A DNA stretch of 64,000 nucleotides from the NCBI RefSeq assembly GCF_014698015.1, contig NZ_JACXBS010000009.1:1-64000 (forward strand), given 5' to 3'. The notes under the pieces were generated by a model. The model saw nothing but the letters and a program-made list of their open reading frames with translations. It did not search any database and was not told the DNA's origin. Each line of letters begins with the position of its first letter. The first letter of the stretch is position 1. Of the stretch, positions 1 to 6,719 are shown one piece after another. The position numbers and the translations under genes are program-made. This stretch comes from Kocuria sp. cx-455 (GTDB lineage Bacteria; Actinomycetota; Actinomycetes; Actinomycetales; Micrococcaceae).

Positions 1-347
1 GGGGGGGGCAGCGAGGCGAGGCGCTGGCGCGCCCGCTCGGAGCGGCCCCTGCCGGGGCCTTGCACGCTGTCGCGTGCTGCGCCGCTGACGCGGCGTGGTG
101 GGTGCATGGTTGCCGGTGTCTAGCTCCCTCACCCCTGGTAGGTGGTCACGGGCAGGCCTGAGACGGCCTGGGCCGAGCCCGCGCGCCCCTCACCGGGCCC
201 AGGCTCCCCCACCAATACACAACCCCGCACAACCGCACACAGCCCCGCCCACCCGGCACCCGATGCCGGCACCTCGAGCACAACGACTCAACGCCGCCAC
301 AGAACAACCACACACAAGACACATGAGAGTGATATCTGTTAGTTGTG
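1..347. other. gene-free left edge
   Basis: No convincing gene is seen. The short open frames here have proline/arginine-rich translations with no leader or good ribosome-binding site, so I treat them as chance frames in GC-rich DNA. The first eight bases are G. Nothing else is recognisable. Confidence 0.5.
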
Positions 348-411
348 TATAGTTGGTTAGGTCACCGGGGCACCCAGCCCCACTACCCGACCGACAGAGG
401 GAGTTTTTCTC
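348..411 (+). promoter_or_regulatory. repeated promoter-leader, copy 1
   Basis: Most divergent copy of the 15-member element. It has -10 TATAGT (348-353), then 13 nt, then hairpin GGGGC (367-371) ACCCA GCCCC (377-381), and a GAGGGAG ribosome-binding site before ATG 412. No -35 box is visible 17 bp upstream. The different loop with an intact stem is useful comparative evidence. Confidence 0.8.
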
Positions 412-660
412 ATGGCCTCAGAATCTTTGCGCTACCGCTATTCGCTGCGCTCCGTGGAATATCACTCGGAAGAGCTCGAGCTCACACCCGAGCAGGCGGC
501 CACGGCCTTCGCTGACCCGCATCACCCCACGGCAGAAGAAATCGCCACCGTGCGCTCCCACCTACAGACCGACCCCAGCCAGTTCTGGCACTACGCCGAC
601 CCCTGCGGATCCGAAGTCATGGACGAGCCCGGCCCCGAATTACTCACACCCCCGAACTAA
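412..660 (+). CDS. small acidic hypothetical protein (82 aa)
   Basis: Not recognised. The start follows a GAGGGAG ribosome-binding site at the end of the repeated leader, which is the main support for a real gene. The product is soluble and acidic, with a T/E-rich middle (TPEQAATAF, TAEEIATV) that looks helical. There is no signal peptide or membrane segment. It is the first gene of the small-gene chain and stands alone, followed by a perfect 17-bp hairpin. Function is unknown; a small regulatory or anti-defence role is possible only by analogy with small genes on plasmids. Confidence 0.7.
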   Translation: MASESLRYRYSLRSVEYHSEELELTPEQAATAFADPHHPTAEEIATVRSHLQTDPSQFWHYADPCGSEVMDEPGPELLTPPN

Positions 661-674
661 CCCCGCCCCCCTGA

Positions 675-710
675 AGTAATACGCCTACTAGACCTAGTAG
701 GCGTATTACT
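675..710 (+). terminator. perfect 17-bp inverted repeat after first gene
   Basis: Two 17-nt arms (675-691 and 694-710) are perfectly complementary around a 2-nt centre. It lies just after the stop codon at 660. It has no long T tract. It is unusually AT-rich for this plasmid, so it could also be a protein-binding palindrome. Confidence 0.6.
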
Positions 711-826
711 CTTGCCTAGTCAGACCCCTCATCCCCCCCCCGCGAGCGCCGGATATGAGGATTCCATCAGGGCTGACCGGGCACGGCCTACGCCCCCCCC
801 CCGGTAGCACTTGTCATGATCCACAC

Positions 827-911
827 TTGCGCTTGTTCCGTTGTGTGTGTATAGTTGATGATGTTAGCGGGGCACACGGCCCCGGAACATAGACCCATTG
901 GAGGGGTTCAC
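827..911 (+). promoter_or_regulatory. repeated promoter-leader, copy 2
   Basis: -35 TTGCGC (827-832), 17-bp spacer, -10 TATAGT (850-855), 13 nt, hairpin GGGGC (869-873) ACACG GCCCC (879-883), GACCC, ribosome-binding site GGAGGGG, ATG at 912. A typical copy. Confidence 0.9.
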
Positions 912-1607
912 ATGTCCACCGTTTACAGCATTGCCTGCACCGATCTGCTCACCCTGATGGCCCGTTTGAAGCTTGCTACGGCCAAGCCCAACGACTACAC
1001 CCCGGTGTTGGAATCGGTGTATTTTTCCGTCGATGACGAGCGGGTTACGGCGGTTTCCACGGATCGGTATCGGTTGTTCATGGATTCGCGGATGATGGAT
1101 TTCGTGGACTCCGATGGTGAGCCCGCTACCGTGTTCACCCTTCCCGGCAGCGCCGCCGATGATTTCAAGCGGCTGGGATTCGCCAAGACCGGCGAACATG
1201 CTCGGATCGAGATCACCGATGAGGGGGTCACCGTGGTGACTCAGGCGGCACGGTTGAGCTACCCGGGGCTGAGTGCCGACTACCCGCGTGTGGGATCGCT
1301 GATGGCGACTTCCCTGAAAAAGGTCGCCGCCGGTGAGTCTGTGGAGGTCACCACCGGATACAACGTCGATTATCTGGCTGACTTCGCCAAGGTGCGCCGG
1401 GCCGGGGGGATCTCCAAGAACACGCCGTTGCGTGTGCATCAGATTCCCACCGGCGGGGATAATTTTCAGTTGATCGCCACGTTCCCGGGAACCGATTTCT
1501 GGGCCTTGCTCATGGGTGTGCGCAACCCTAAGGACACCGACGGCGCCACTACCGCCGCAGACGCGCTGGAACTGGCCGTGCAGACTTCCGAACTGCTCAT
1601 GGCCTGA
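912..1607 (+). CDS. short sliding-clamp-like protein (DnaN family, 231 aa)
   Basis: Resembles the DNA polymerase III beta clamp. It contains AVSTDRYRL (near residue 50), which matches the conserved ATDRYRL signature of DnaN, and a later segment ending in a hydrophobic FWALLMGVR strand. At 231 aa it is far shorter than a normal beta clamp (about 370 aa, three domains), so probably only two clamp-type domains are present. A paralogue with the same layout is at 10859-11548. The start follows the repeated leader. Likely role: a plasmid processivity ring or a decoy of the host clamp; which one is inference. The alternative upstream start at 855 would run through the leader hairpin and is rejected. 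Confidence 0.75.
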   Translation: MSTVYSIACTDLLTLMARLKLATAKPNDYTPVLESVYFSVDDERVTAVSTDRYRLFMDSRMMDFVDSDGEPATVFTLPGSAADDFKRLGFAKTGEHARIEITDEGVTVVTQAARLSYPGLSADYPRVGSLMATSLKKVAAGESVEVTTGYNVDYLADFAKVRRAGGISKNTPLRVHQIPTGGDNFQLIATFPGTDFWALLMGVRNPKDTDGATTAADALELAVQTSELLMA

Positions 1608-1616
1608 CCCACAGAT

Positions 1617-1658
1617 CGACGATGCCCGGCACCCCCACAGGTGTGCCGGGCATCGTCG
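1617..1658 (+). terminator. hairpin terminator after clamp-like gene
   Basis: A perfect 16-bp stem (1617-1632 with 1643-1658) lies 10 bases after the stop codon at 1607. There is no strong T run after it, as is common in actinobacteria. Confidence 0.75.
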
Positions 1659-1718
1659 TAGGCAAGGGCCCCCAGCAGATCACACCCCCCCCAAGAGTGC
1701 AATACATAACTAACCGAG

Positions 1719-1801
1719 TTGCGCACTTTTAGTTCATTGTGTATAGTTATATGTGTCAGCGGGGCAGAAGGCCCCGGATCACAGACCCGAAGGGGATCAC
1801 C
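1719..1801 (+). promoter_or_regulatory. repeated promoter-leader, copy 3
   Basis: -35 TTGCGC (1719-1724), 17 bp, -10 TATAGT (1742-1747), 13 nt, hairpin GGGGC (1761-1765) AGAAG GCCCC (1771-1775), AGACCC, AGGGG ribosome-binding site, ATG at 1802. Confidence 0.9.
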
Positions 1802-2404
1802 ATGGGACAGCGTAGCCAGATGTTTGTACAGGTTCAGCCGAGCAAGCACGCCAGTAGTCAGAGCCCGCGCCGGGAAGGCCGCCATTACCACTGGGTATGG
1901 GGCCCGCACATGATTGTTCGCGCCGCCCAGGTGGTGCGGCTGTTGGAGACTGCAACCGAGACCAAGGCCATCCGTTACTGGAGCGCGGCCGAGGCCACCG
2001 CCGGAATCATCGCCACGTATTCGGTCAATCAGGCCACCGGTGAGGTGCAGGGCTTGAGTCCCTACGATGATGTTTCCGGGGCCCGCCTGGAGGAGTGCGA
2101 CAACAACAACGGGGCGTTGTTGGTTCACGTAGACCCCGCCGGTGAGGCCTACTCGTTCGCGTTTCTGATCGGCTCGGAAAATGATGGGGACCTGGCCACC
2201 GTGACCGGTGTCGAGGGGCTGATGGCCGCGTTTACCGGCTACCCGTGGCATAAGGAGCGCGCCGAGAGTGAGGAGCTGGAAGACGCTTACCAGACCTTGC
2301 TGGAGGCCGAGGACCGCGGGCACCTGATGGATCAGGCCACCGCCGATGACATTGCCGACAACACCGCCCAGGATGACGCAGAACAGATCGCCCAGGCGGT
2401 CTAA
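1802..2404 (+). CDS. hypothetical protein (200 aa)
   Basis: Not recognised. Start chosen at the ATG immediately after the leader ribosome-binding site. The N-terminal 30 residues are basic (KHASSQSPRREGRHYH), the middle is mixed alpha/beta, and the last 60 residues are very acidic and helical (EELEDAYQTLLEAEDRG, QDDAEQIAQAV). There is no signal peptide or membrane span. The charge-split layout would suit a nucleic-acid or protein mimic, but that is only a guess. A strong hairpin follows the stop, so it is probably monocistronic. Confidence 0.75.
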   Translation: MGQRSQMFVQVQPSKHASSQSPRREGRHYHWVWGPHMIVRAAQVVRLLETATETKAIRYWSAAEATAGIIATYSVNQATGEVQGLSPYDDVSGARLEECDNNNGALLVHVDPAGEAYSFAFLIGSENDGDLATVTGVEGLMAAFTGYPWHKERAESEELEDAYQTLLEAEDRGHLMDQATADDIADNTAQDDAEQIAQAV

Positions 2405-2414
2405 CCCGCTCGAC

Positions 2415-2458
2415 GGTGGGCGGGCTGCCCAGGGAGAAACCCCGGCAGCCCGCCCACC
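2415..2458 (+). terminator. 15-bp hairpin terminator
   Basis: Perfect GC-rich stem (2415-2429 with 2444-2458) directly after the stop codon at 2404. It separates two leader-driven genes. Confidence 0.75.
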
Positions 2459-2483
2459 CCACACATTACTAACACGTTCCCGC

Positions 2484-2565
2484 TTGCTGCATATATAGCA
2501 CTTGTGTATAGTTGTGTGTGTTAGCGGGGCAGAAGGCCCCGACAACCAGACCCGAGGAGGGCCCC
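2484..2565 (+). promoter_or_regulatory. repeated promoter-leader, copy 4
   Basis: -35 TTGCTG (2484-2489), 17 bp, -10 TATAGT (2507-2512), 13 nt, hairpin GGGGC (2526-2530) AGAAG GCCCC (2536-2540), AGACCC, GAGGAGGG ribosome-binding site, ATG at 2566. Confidence 0.9.
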
Positions 2566-2889
2566 ATGGCACAGCACAGAGCACCCCACACCCTGACCGC
2601 CGGCACGATCCTGGTGGCCCGCTCCATGGGGGAACAGACTGATGTGAGTTTCTATCAAGTGCTCAAGGCCACCCCGCGCACTGTCACGGTTCGCCCCGTG
2701 GCTGCGGCAAAGGACCACGACCACCAGGCCATGACCTACCGAGCCCGCCCGGTGCCCGAGGCCTTCACAAGCGGGCCCTTCCGCCGCACCGTCGTCAATT
2801 TCGAGGGCACCGAGCGCATAGCGGTCGGCTACCGGCTCAACGCCCGCCGCTGGGATGAACAGCCCGAGCATGGCTCCACCTACGCCTAA
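2566..2889 (+). CDS. small basic hypothetical protein (107 aa)
   Basis: Not recognised. The start is fixed by the GAGGAGGG site of the leader. The sequence suggests a small beta-barrel-like fold: LTAGTILVARS, then SFYQVLKATPRTVTVRPVA, then a basic stretch. The pattern 'V/I-x-x-A-R-S-x-x-x-x-x-x-x-x-x-F-Y-x-V' recurs in small phage and plasmid proteins of actinobacteria, but I cannot name the family. Soluble, no cysteines of note. One of the chain of leader-driven genes. Confidence 0.75.
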   Translation: MAQHRAPHTLTAGTILVARSMGEQTDVSFYQVLKATPRTVTVRPVAAAKDHDHQAMTYRARPVPEAFTSGPFRRTVVNFEGTERIAVGYRLNARRWDEQPEHGSTYA

Positions 2890-2986
2890 ACCCCCCGAGG
2901 CCCGCGCGCATCCGCACGCGGGCCGCGCTCGCGGTCGAGGCCGCCGGGGTGGCCGGTGTGGCCGGAAAACTGTTCACTCCACACAC

Positions 2987-3068
2987 TTGCGCGCTTTCAG
3001 TTGCTTGTGTATAGTTAGTTATGTAACCGGGGCAGCGGCCCCTACATATCGGACCCGAGGAGGGCACC
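2987..3068 (+). promoter_or_regulatory. repeated promoter-leader, copy 5
   Basis: -35 TTGCGC (2987-2992), 17 bp, -10 TATAGT (3010-3015), 13 nt, hairpin GGGGC (3029-3033) AGCG GCCCC (3038-3042). The loop is four rather than five bases. GGACCC and GAGGAGGG follow, ATG at 3069. Confidence 0.9.
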
Positions 3069-3311
3069 ATGATTGGTGAACGGTCAGTCTTCGCTTGCAT
3101 CACCTGCCACGAACTGAAGGCCGAGGCTTTCGATTACCGCTACGGTGTGACCCACCCTATTTACTGGTGTGACACTGGCGAATCAACCATCAACCACCAC
3201 AGCGGAATTTGTGGGTTCTGTGGCCATCAGGATCGGTTGCAGGAATTGTTCCGACTCGTCGGAGAGACGGTCAGCAATCCCCACATTGGCGAGATGGAAA
3301 TCATCAACTAA
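3069..3311 (+). CDS. small putative zinc-ribbon protein (80 aa)
   Basis: The protein has a CITC pair near residue 10, a lone Cys near 35 and CGFC at about 50, followed by His. Two CxxC knuckles of this kind usually hold a structural zinc ion, so a small zinc-ribbon nucleic-acid- or protein-binding role is plausible. No wider family is recognised. Start fixed by the leader ribosome-binding site. It is followed by a clear intrinsic terminator, so it is a single-gene unit. Confidence 0.75.
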   Translation: MIGERSVFACITCHELKAEAFDYRYGVTHPIYWCDTGESTINHHSGICGFCGHQDRLQELFRLVGETVSNPHIGEMEIIN

Positions 3312-3320
3312 AGAACCACG

Positions 3321-3350
3321 ACGGCGGGCCCTACGGGCCCGCCGTTTCTC
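3321..3350 (+). terminator. intrinsic terminator
   Basis: 11-bp perfect stem (3321-3331 with 3335-3345), 3-nt loop, followed by TTTCTC. Good rho-independent form. Confidence 0.85.
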
Positions 3351-3413
3351 ATGCCCACCACCGCTGACCCACCAGACGGGCGACCGCGCTCGCAGCCCAC
3401 CATAAATATCTAC

Positions 3414-3494
3414 TTGTGCAGCTTTAGTTAGTTGTGTATAGTTAGTGATGTTAGCGGGGCAGGAGGCCCCACAAGCAGACCCCCGGAGGGCATC
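3414..3494 (+). promoter_or_regulatory. repeated promoter-leader, copy 6
   Basis: -35 TTGTGC (3414-3419), 17 bp, -10 TATAGT (3437-3442), 13 nt, hairpin GGGGC (3456-3460) AGGAG GCCCC (3466-3470), AGACCC, GGAGGGC, ATG at 3495. Confidence 0.9.
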
Positions 3495-3842
3495 ATGAGC
3501 GCCACTATTGATCAGAAGGTCCAGATGGCCCACGGCTTGCTGGCCGAAGCGGAAGAACTCCGGCAGCGGGCCCTGCGCATCCGCAACGATCGCAGCCGAC
3601 AGGCGGTGCCGCTACCCACCAATGCCGCCGAGCGGTCAGAAGAAATGCGCTCGCGGATCGACTACAGCCGCGCACAGGATCACCAGGTGGCCACCATCGC
3701 CCAGGAACGGGCGTTCTTACTGGCCTGGGCTGATGATCTGCTCGTGCAGGCCTCCCAGGCGCACCCGGAAGAACTGCCGAAGGAGCCGGCCGAACTGACG
3801 GCACATCACCCGCTGGCAACGCACGCGCCCCTGTGCGCCTAA
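3495..3842 (+). CDS. helical hypothetical protein (115 aa)
   Basis: Not recognised. Almost wholly helical: residues 5-35 (QKVQMAHGLLAEAEELRQRA) look like a coiled coil, and a second helix pair covers 60-100. No signal peptide or membrane span. Start fixed by the leader. It is followed after 75 bases by a gene without its own leader (3918-4154), so the two probably form a two-gene operon. A GCGCTCGCGG motif lies between them. Confidence 0.75.
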   Translation: MSATIDQKVQMAHGLLAEAEELRQRALRIRNDRSRQAVPLPTNAAERSEEMRSRIDYSRAQDHQVATIAQERAFLLAWADDLLVQASQAHPEELPKEPAELTAHHPLATHAPLCA

Positions 3843-3917
3843 CACAACCAGCCGGGAGCGCAGCCGGTGCGCTCGCGGCCCCAGAACCTCCATACGACCC
3901 ACCAGAAAGGCACCACC

Positions 3918-4154
3918 GTGAGCGTTACCAAGGAAACCGCCATCATCACCTACACCATGACCGAGACGATAGAGATCGAGGGACAGTCCACCGTGTCCCG
4001 CGCTCATGCCGAGCGCACCCTGGGGAAGCCGCTGGATACTGCCACCAGTGAGGAGCTGCTGGAATACGTGGTGGCCCACGTGGCAGAAGACGACCGGCAC
4101 CTAAGCGTGTTGGCAGTGACCGACCGTGAGGGAACCGCCGCGCTCAACGGCTAA
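3918..4154 (+). CDS. small hypothetical protein (78 aa), second gene of operon
   Basis: Not recognised. GTG start at 3918 after AGAAAGG; no repeated leader precedes it, so it is read from the leader upstream of 3495. Acidic and soluble, with a beta-rich first half (TAIITYTMTETIEIEGQSTVS) and a helical end (SEELLEYVVAHV). A long 15-bp hairpin follows the stop. Function unknown. Confidence 0.65.
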   Translation: MSVTKETAIITYTMTETIEIEGQSTVSRAHAERTLGKPLDTATSEELLEYVVAHVAEDDRHLSVLAVTDREGTAALNG

Positions 4155-4162
4155 CCTGCGGG

Positions 4163-4201
4163 CCCCGCGCTCGCGGTCACTACCTCACCGCGAGCGCGGG
4201 G
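4163..4201 (+). terminator. 15-bp hairpin with GCGCTCGCGG arm
   Basis: Perfect stem (4163-4177 with 4187-4201). The left arm contains the recurrent motif GCGCTCGCGG and the right arm its complement. The best example of this motif working as half of a hairpin. Confidence 0.8.
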
Positions 4202-4234
4202 CTCATCGTGACTCGGACTATCCATAACCACCGC

Positions 4235-4317
4235 TTGCACGATAATTATATTGTGTGTATAGTTGTAGATGTTAGCGGGGCAGACGGCCCCGGAGCGCCG
4301 ACCCATTGGAGGGCATT
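4235..4317 (+). promoter_or_regulatory. repeated promoter-leader, copy 7
   Basis: -35 TTGCAC (4235-4240), 17 bp, -10 TATAGT (4258-4263), 13 nt, hairpin GGGGC (4277-4281) AGACG GCCCC, GACCC, GGAGGGC, ATG at 4318. Confidence 0.9.
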
Positions 4318-4704
4318 ATGAATGAGACCAAGCGCGAGAACACCACCGTGGTGATCGTCCCGGCCGCCCGCGATCAGGCCCTGCATCAGATCGAGCTGAC
4401 CGGAGATTCCCTGCCCGTGCTCCAGCGGGCCGTGGGCGGGCTGGTGACCTGTCTCGGTGACGGGGATCTGGAGGGGGCACCGGCTGATCTGTGGTTGGCC
4501 GACGAGACCCCGGCCAACGCCCAGCGCAATGAGCGCGCCGAGTGGTTGCACCGTTACATGCACATTTACGGCCTGCGCTGCGGGGCGCTGTTCGGTGACG
4601 CCGTGATTACCTCCGTAAGCCCCGACGGCGACACGCTGCCCCTGACGCGGGCGCAGGTGGAAGACCTGATGCTCTTGTCCGAGACCATGCTCGAAGACAT
4701 CTAA
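4318..4704 (+). CDS. DUF3846-like protein (128 aa)
   Basis: Resembles the DUF3846 family found on phages and plasmids of Gram-positive bacteria: an N-terminal strand (TTVVIVPA), LQRAVGG-LVTCL near residue 40, a conserved Asn-rich stretch (ANAQRNERAEWL) and a C-terminal GDAVITSV strand. The function of that family is not established. The start is fixed by the leader. It stands alone between leaders. I am fairly sure of the family likeness but could not run a profile search. Confidence 0.7.
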   Translation: MNETKRENTTVVIVPAARDQALHQIELTGDSLPVLQRAVGGLVTCLGDGDLEGAPADLWLADETPANAQRNERAEWLHRYMHIYGLRCGALFGDAVITSVSPDGDTLPLTRAQVEDLMLLSETMLEDI

Positions 4705-4718
4705 GGCCACGCGGGCCG

Positions 4719-4747
4719 GGGCGGGGGGCACCCTCCCCCGACCCGGC
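4719..4747 (+). terminator. GC-rich hairpin terminator
   Basis: Imperfect hairpin (GGGCCGGG paired with CCCGGCCC, plus an inner G5/C5 stem) 15 bases after the stop at 4704. Followed by a GCGCTCGCAG motif at 4776-4785. Confidence 0.55.
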
Positions 4748-4819
4748 CCAGCATCACGGTGACCACCCGGCCCCGGCGCTCGCAGTGTTGACCCCGGGGA
4801 AATTCATCATGTCCACCTA

Positions 4820-4901
4820 TTGCCCGCATTTAGTTATGTGTGTATAGTTGTGTATGTCAGCGGGGCACAAGGCCCCGGAGCTTGACTCACTGGAGGGCAC
4901 G
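4820..4901 (+). promoter_or_regulatory. repeated promoter-leader, copy 8
   Basis: -35 TTGCCC (4820-4825), 17 bp, -10 TATAGT (4843-4848), 13 nt, hairpin GGGGC (4862-4866) ACAAG GCCCC, GACTC, GGAGGGC, ATG at 4902. Confidence 0.9.
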
Positions 4902-5105
4902 ATGGGACGACTCCCCAAGGACTTGCGACCGATCGCCAAGAAGGCAGAACAAGCCGGGTGGCGGGTTGATATTCGCCCCAACAAGGCACTGTTTTTCCCA
5001 GCAGATAAGGCCTACGGCCCTATCACGGTCCACTTCACGGAGTCAGACTGGCGGGCGCAGCGAAACTTCATCGCCCACCTACGGCGGACCGGATTGAACA
5101 TCTGA
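4902..5105 (+). CDS. HicA-like small protein (67 aa)
   Basis: The pattern KKAEQAGWRVDIR, then a beta pair (KALFFPAD, GPITVHF), then a helix RAQRNFIAHLRRTGL resembles the HicA/YcfA dsRBD-like fold of small mRNA-cleaving toxins, which start with a helix, 'GW', and a strand carrying a catalytic His. Here the usual GSH motif is not clear, so catalytic activity is doubtful. No HicB antitoxin gene follows: the next gene has its own leader and a different sequence. An RNA-binding protein of this fold is as likely as a toxin. Confidence 0.6.
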   Translation: MGRLPKDLRPIAKKAEQAGWRVDIRPNKALFFPADKAYGPITVHFTESDWRAQRNFIAHLRRTGLNI

Positions 5106-5111
5106 GCCCAT

Positions 5112-5142
5112 GATCACCCCGGCCACACCGGCCGGGGTGATC
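5112..5142 (+). terminator. 13-bp hairpin terminator
   Basis: Perfect stem (5112-5124 with 5130-5142), 5-nt loop, followed by TTATGG. Lies 7 bases after the stop codon at 5105. Confidence 0.8.
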
Positions 5143-5154
5143 TTATGGCACCAC

Positions 5155-5237
5155 TTGCACGCATACAGTTATGTATGTATAGTGGTAGGTGTCAGCGGGG
5201 CAGCAGGCCCCAGAGCATCGACCCCCTGGAGGGCACC
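5155..5237 (+). promoter_or_regulatory. repeated promoter-leader, copy 9
   Basis: -35 TTGCAC (5155-5160), 17 bp, -10 TATAGT (5178-5183), 13 nt, hairpin GGGGC (5197-5201) AGCAG GCCCC, GACCC, GGAGGGC, ATG at 5238. The -35 sits only 13 bp after the previous terminator. Confidence 0.9.
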
Positions 5238-5474
5238 ATGACCACACATCATCCTTTAGTTCGCGCCATCGAGAACAGCCCCGGCTGGGAATACCGCACC
5301 GTCGCTGAGCTCTACCCCGATACGCCCCTGCTGGACCCCCGTGACGGGGAATACGTCACCACCGATGACCCTCTCTATGACGACGCGGGCAACCTGCGCG
5401 TTATCGACCTCCATGGCGACCTCAGGATCTGGGAGGAGCCCACCGACCAGATCTTCCTGGCCTACTTAGGCTGA
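5238..5474 (+). CDS. small acidic hypothetical protein (78 aa)
   Basis: Not recognised. Strongly acidic (many D/E, for example DPLYDDAGNLRVIDLHGD), soluble, with a short aromatic end (IFLAYLG). Acidic small proteins on mobile elements are sometimes DNA mimics, but nothing here proves it. Start fixed by the leader; a 10-bp hairpin built on GCGCTCGCGG follows at 5483-5512. Confidence 0.7.
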   Translation: MTTHHPLVRAIENSPGWEYRTVAELYPDTPLLDPRDGEYVTTDDPLYDDAGNLRVIDLHGDLRIWEEPTDQIFLAYLG

Positions 5475-5482
5475 CCCGGCGC

Positions 5483-5512
5483 GCGCTCGCGGTGACCACT
5501 CCCCGCGAGCGC
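5483..5512 (+). terminator. hairpin built on GCGCTCGCGG motif
   Basis: GCGCTCGCGG (5483-5492) pairs perfectly with CCGCGAGCGC (5503-5512), just after the stop at 5474. Confidence 0.75.
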
Positions 5513-5550
5513 CGGCGGTGGCGCGCCGGCCAGTGGTCACAAACCACCAC

Positions 5551-5634
5551 TTGCACAGCTCTTGACCAATGTGTATAGTTGTTTATGTCAGCGGGGCAGA
5601 AGGCCCCGAATCCCAGACTCCACTGGAGGGCATC
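5551..5634 (+). promoter_or_regulatory. repeated promoter-leader, copy 10
   Basis: -35 TTGCAC (5551-5556), 17 bp, -10 TATAGT (5574-5579), 13 nt, hairpin GGGGC (5593-5597) AGAAG GCCCC, AGACTC, GGAGGGC, ATG at 5635. Confidence 0.9.
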
Positions 5635-5850
5635 ATGGCCACCGCCTTAACTCACACCTACCACGACACCGGACGGCTCGTGGAGACCTGCCTGGAGATC
5701 GGGTTAGGCCTGCGAGTGGACCTAGACCCCTGTGATGGCGTCGATCTCTACGGCGAGGATCTGAACCAGACCTGGGCCGCCATCGCCCCCGGCGAGGCCT
5801 TTGTGGTCCGCGCCGTCCTCCCCGACCGCGTGGAGACAGCCCACGCCTAA
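5635..5850 (+). CDS. small acidic hypothetical protein (71 aa)
   Basis: Not recognised. Acidic and soluble, with alternating strands (LRVDLDPCDGVDLYG) and an AFVVRAVL end. Start fixed by the leader. Its terminator, a hairpin using GCGCTCGCGGG at 5863 onward, has been split by the IS at 5879-7579: the other arm (CCCGCAAGCGCC) lies at 7584 onward. Function unknown. Confidence 0.7.
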   Translation: MATALTHTYHDTGRLVETCLEIGLGLRVDLDPCDGVDLYGEDLNQTWAAIAPGEAFVVRAVLPDRVETAHA

Positions 5851-5930
5851 GGCCCCCACCCGGCGCTCGCGGGCACTAGGGCGTGTTGATATATCGAGGC
5901 TCGTGCTTACGTTGGGCTAGGGTGTTGGGG

Positions 5931-6719
5931 GTGCCGACCGTGCTGCTGCTTCATGCTCACCCCGACGATGAGGTGTTCGCGAACTTTGGCTGGGCCGCCG
6001 ACTTGTCCTCGCGGGGATACGACGTCGTCGGCGCGATCGCGACGGGCGGCGAGGCAAGCGAACTGCATGAAGTTGACTCGCTCGAAGACGCGCGGGCACG
6101 TCGTATTGCGAAGTACGAAGCCGTGCTCGAACTCCTGGGGGGTCGTTCGTGGTCGTGGCTCGACGAGTCCGCCGGATGGGTTGATGCTCCGTCCGGTCCA
6201 ACTGTGTCAGGCGCAGCTCCCCAACACCTCCGTGCCGCAGTGGAACACCTAATTTCGAAGACTCAACCGGACATAGTCCTCACCGTTGGCTCGGATGGGC
6301 TCACCGGCCATCCTGATCACGTCGTGGTCGGGACAGCTGTAGCAGCCGCGCGGAACGCCGTGGAAGTCTCCGAGGGAGTATGGGGGTCTCGGCTTCGAGC
6401 GGACGATGTTCGAGCAGCAACAGCACTTGTCGGTTCGCACACGCGCGGTGGGAAGGTCGGCTCCGGGAGAGTTGTCGGGACCAGCGCGCCACTGCTCACC
6501 CGAGATGTTCGATCATCAGCGAATCTGAGGAGAAGGGCGCTCGATTTGTACCGCGACGGGCTCGGGACCGACAGCCTTGAATCGATCGTTCGCAGCGCGC
6601 CCCGTGTTGGCGACTCGGTCCTCCTCCGCGGCATCTTCGATCTGACGGAGTGGAGCAAGGAGCACTACGACACCGAGAACCAGAGCAGTGTCGCTGCAAG
6701 GCATAGTCCTGCGTGGTAG
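5931..6719 (+). CDS. PIG-L/LmbE-like deacetylase, IS passenger
   Basis: A zinc-dependent N-acetylglucosaminyl deacetylase-like protein of the PIG-L/LmbE family, which in actinobacteria includes MshB and Mca of mycothiol metabolism. The N-terminus gives a strand (TVLLL) and the metal-binding AHPDDE motif about 8-15 residues in; a second metal motif GHPDH follows near residue 125. About 262 aa, close to family length. The start is uncertain: GTG codons at 5922, 5931 and 5940 are all possible, and the frame runs back to a GTG inside the left IS end. The C-terminal 18 codons overlap the transposase gene, so the end may not be native. Substrate unknown. Confidence 0.75.
   Translation: MPTVLLLHAHPDDEVFANFGWAADLSSRGYDVVGAIATGGEASELHEVDSLEDARARRIAKYEAVLELLGGRSWSWLDESAGWVDAPSGPTVSGAAPQHLRAAVEHLISKTQPDIVLTVGSDGLTGHPDHVVVGTAVAAARNAVEVSEGVWGSRLRADDVRAATALVGSHTRGGKVGSGRVVGTSAPLLTRDVRSSANLRRRALDLYRDGLGTDSLESIVRSAPRVGDSVLLRGIFDLTEWSKEHYDTENQSSVAARHSPAW

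Noticed and set aside
95-352. Two overlapping open frames at the left edge
   Set aside because: Proline/arginine-rich composition, no ribosome-binding site, and the repeated promoter's -10 lies inside their end.
864-1439. Long minus-strand frame opposite the clamp-like gene
   Set aside because: Mirror of a GC-rich coding frame; crosses the leader hairpin and has no start signal.
1466-2584. 372-codon minus-strand frame
   Set aside because: Runs through two leaders and three plus-strand genes; translation is low complexity and reads through leader copies repeatedly.
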